NCBI GenBank assembly: GCA_946479825.1
Contig: CAMLHU010000058.1
Span: 1 to 9,579 of the forward strand
Direction: 5' to 3'
DNA: 9,579 bases
DNA from: an uncultured Gemmatimonadota bacterium
GTDB lineage: Bacteria; Gemmatimonadota; Gemmatimonadetes; Gemmatimonadales; GWC2-71-9
Below are positions 8,444 through 9,579 of the stretch, in pieces. Made by a program: the position numbers and the translations under genes. Within the stretch, counting starts at the first letter, position 1. Each line of letters begins with the position of its first letter. The notes beneath the pieces are model-generated. The model made no database searches. It had not been told where the DNA came from and saw only the letters and a list, made by a program, of their open reading frames with translations.

Positions 8444-9579
8444 GTGCAACGCATTGAGACCGAATTCGCCGGGCGTCCGCTCAAGATCGAGACCGGGCGG
8501 CTGGCGAAGCAGGCGGCGGGATCCGCGCTGGTGCAGTTCGGCGACACCGTCGTGCTCGCCGCCGTCACCGTCTCCCCCAACCAGTCGTCCCTCCCGTTCT
8601 TCCCGCTCACCGTCGAGTACCGGGAAAAGACCTACGCCGCGGGCAAGATCCCGGGCGGCTTCCTCAAGCGTGAGGGGCGGCCGTCGGACAAGGAGATCCT
8701 GGCCGCGCGGGTGATCGACCGGTCCATCCGGCCGCTCTTCCCGGAGGGGTTCAAGAACGAGGTGCAGGTCTTCGTGACCGTGCTCTCGGCCGACCAGGAG
8801 AACGACGCCGACGTCCTCGGCGTCACGGCGGCCTCGATCGCGCTCACCCGCTCGGTGGTGCCGTGGAACGGGCCGCTCGCCGCGGTGCGCGTCGGCAAGG
8901 TCGAGGGCAACTGGATCCTCAACCCGACCTTCCAGCAGCTCGAGTTCTCGACCATCGACCTCACCGTGAGCGGCTCGGCCGACTCGATCATGATGGTCGA
9001 GGGCGGCTCGCTCGAGGTGTCCGAGGCCGAGATGCTCGAGGCGCTCAAGGTGGCGCAGAAGGGCCTCAAGGACCTGCTCGCGATCACCGAGAAGGCGACC
9101 AAGGGCAAGGTCGAGAAGCTGGTGTGGGTCAAGGACGAGCCGGAGGCGACGCTGGCCAAGCGGGTCGCCGACCTCGGCGAGAAGGCCATCGGCCAGGCCA
9201 TCAACGGCAAGGAAAAGGCCACCCGGTACGCCCAGGTCAAGAAGGTGAAGGCCGAGATCGCGGCCACGCTGGCCGCCGACTTCCCCGAGAGCGGCCGGAT
9301 GATCGGCCACCTCCTCGAGGAGATCGAGTATCGCACCCTCCGCGCCCAGGTGCTCGACAAGGGCGAGCGGGTGGACGGGCGCGACCTCGACACCATCCGG
9401 CCGATCGAGATCACCCCGGGCTTCCTCCCGCGGACGCACGGCTCGGCCATCTTCCAGCGCGGCGAGACCCAGGCGCTCGTGAGCGTCACCCTCGGCACGC
9501 AGGACGACGAGCAGCGCATCGACAGCATCGACGTGGCGGGCGAGACCACCAAGTCGTTCATGCTGCACTACAACTTCCC
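8444..9579 (+). CDS. pnp: Polyribonucleotide nucleotidyltransferase (PNPase), N-terminal part (3' truncated by window)
   Basis: PNPase is a trimeric 3'-5' phosphorolytic exoribonuclease, part of the RNA degradosome in many bacteria. The first 378 residues are visible. The first RNase PH-like domain starts with RPLKIETGRLAKQAAGS and DTVVLAAV, and includes the RNA-binding FLKREGRPS (73-81) and DRSIRPLFPEGF (92-103). The all-alpha linker domain covers about 215-305. The second RNase PH domain begins with ERVDGRD (308-314), IRPIEI, LPRTHGSAIFQRGETQALV (328-346) and the family hallmark FMLHYNF at the window edge. The catalytic aspartates of the second domain and the KH and S1 RNA-binding domains lie beyond the window. 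Start GTG 8444 is chosen from AAAGG at the right distance and from the family N-terminus; the longer ATG 8393 form would begin inside the hairpin stem. Confidence 0.97.
   Translation, partial: MQRIETEFAGRPLKIETGRLAKQAAGSALVQFGDTVVLAAVTVSPNQSSLPFFPLTVEYREKTYAAGKIPGGFLKREGRPSDKEILAARVIDRSIRPLFPEGFKNEVQVFVTVLSADQENDADVLGVTAASIALTRSVVPWNGPLAAVRVGKVEGNWILNPTFQQLEFSTIDLTVSGSADSIMMVEGGSLEVSEAEMLEALKVAQKGLKDLLAITEKATKGKVEKLVWVKDEPEATLAKRVADLGEKAIGQAINGKEKATRYAQVKKVKAEIAATLAADFPESGRMIGHLLEEIEYRTLRAQVLDKGERVDGRDLDTIRPIEITPGFLPRTHGSAIFQRGETQALVSVTLGTQDDEQRIDSIDVAGETTKSFMLHYNF

Noticed and set aside
8033..9568. 511-codon antisense open frame over rpsO and pnp
   Set aside because: Antisense frames stay open in very GC-rich coding DNA. 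The translation is low-complexity and mirrors pnp codons, with no recognisable domain.

Overview
The window is a high-GC chromosomal segment from a Gram-negative-type bacterium. It holds two conserved housekeeping operons separated by a protein kinase gene. Strong GC bias, a Hanks-type kinase among core genes, GTG starts and repeat-bearing intergenic DNA make Gemmatimonadota my best guess. That is inference, and a myxobacterial or acidobacterial origin cannot be excluded from this sequence.

Region 1 (1-6825, + strand) is the operon rpsB(partial)-tsf-pyrH-frr-uppS-cdsA-dxr-rseP. From tsf onward the genes overlap or sit within 4 nt of each other, so they look translationally coupled. The only real gap is the 96-nt rpsB-tsf spacer, which holds two GC-rich inverted repeats. 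The operon links translation (S2, EF-Ts, ribosome recycling factor) with UMP kinase, undecaprenyl-PP synthase, CDP-diacylglycerol synthase, the first committed MEP-pathway enzyme and an intramembrane site-2 protease. Together these cover protein synthesis, isoprenoid carrier and phospholipid supply, and envelope signalling.

Region 2 (6826-7059) is the spacer between the convergent genes rseP and the kinase, and is the most unusual part of the window. Tandem GGTGAAC heptads start at the stop codon of rseP. An inverted heptad array starts at the stop codon of the kinase. Each array supplies its gene's TGA and then puts TGA in all three frames. Between them lie a degenerate 74-bp direct duplication and a strong hairpin.

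Region 3 (7060-8004, - strand) is a compact cytosolic Ser/Thr protein kinase with all catalytic motifs, no transmembrane segment, and a Lys/Trp-rich C-terminus.

Region 4 (8005-9579, + strand) is a divergent promoter region followed by rpsO and the 5' part of pnp, the classical S15-PNPase pair. A perfect 13-bp hairpin lies between these two genes.

No tRNA, rRNA, CRISPR array, insertion sequence or phage gene was seen. Apart from the heptad-bounded spacer, the window is ordinary core genome, and I do not see a multi-gene novel system in it.
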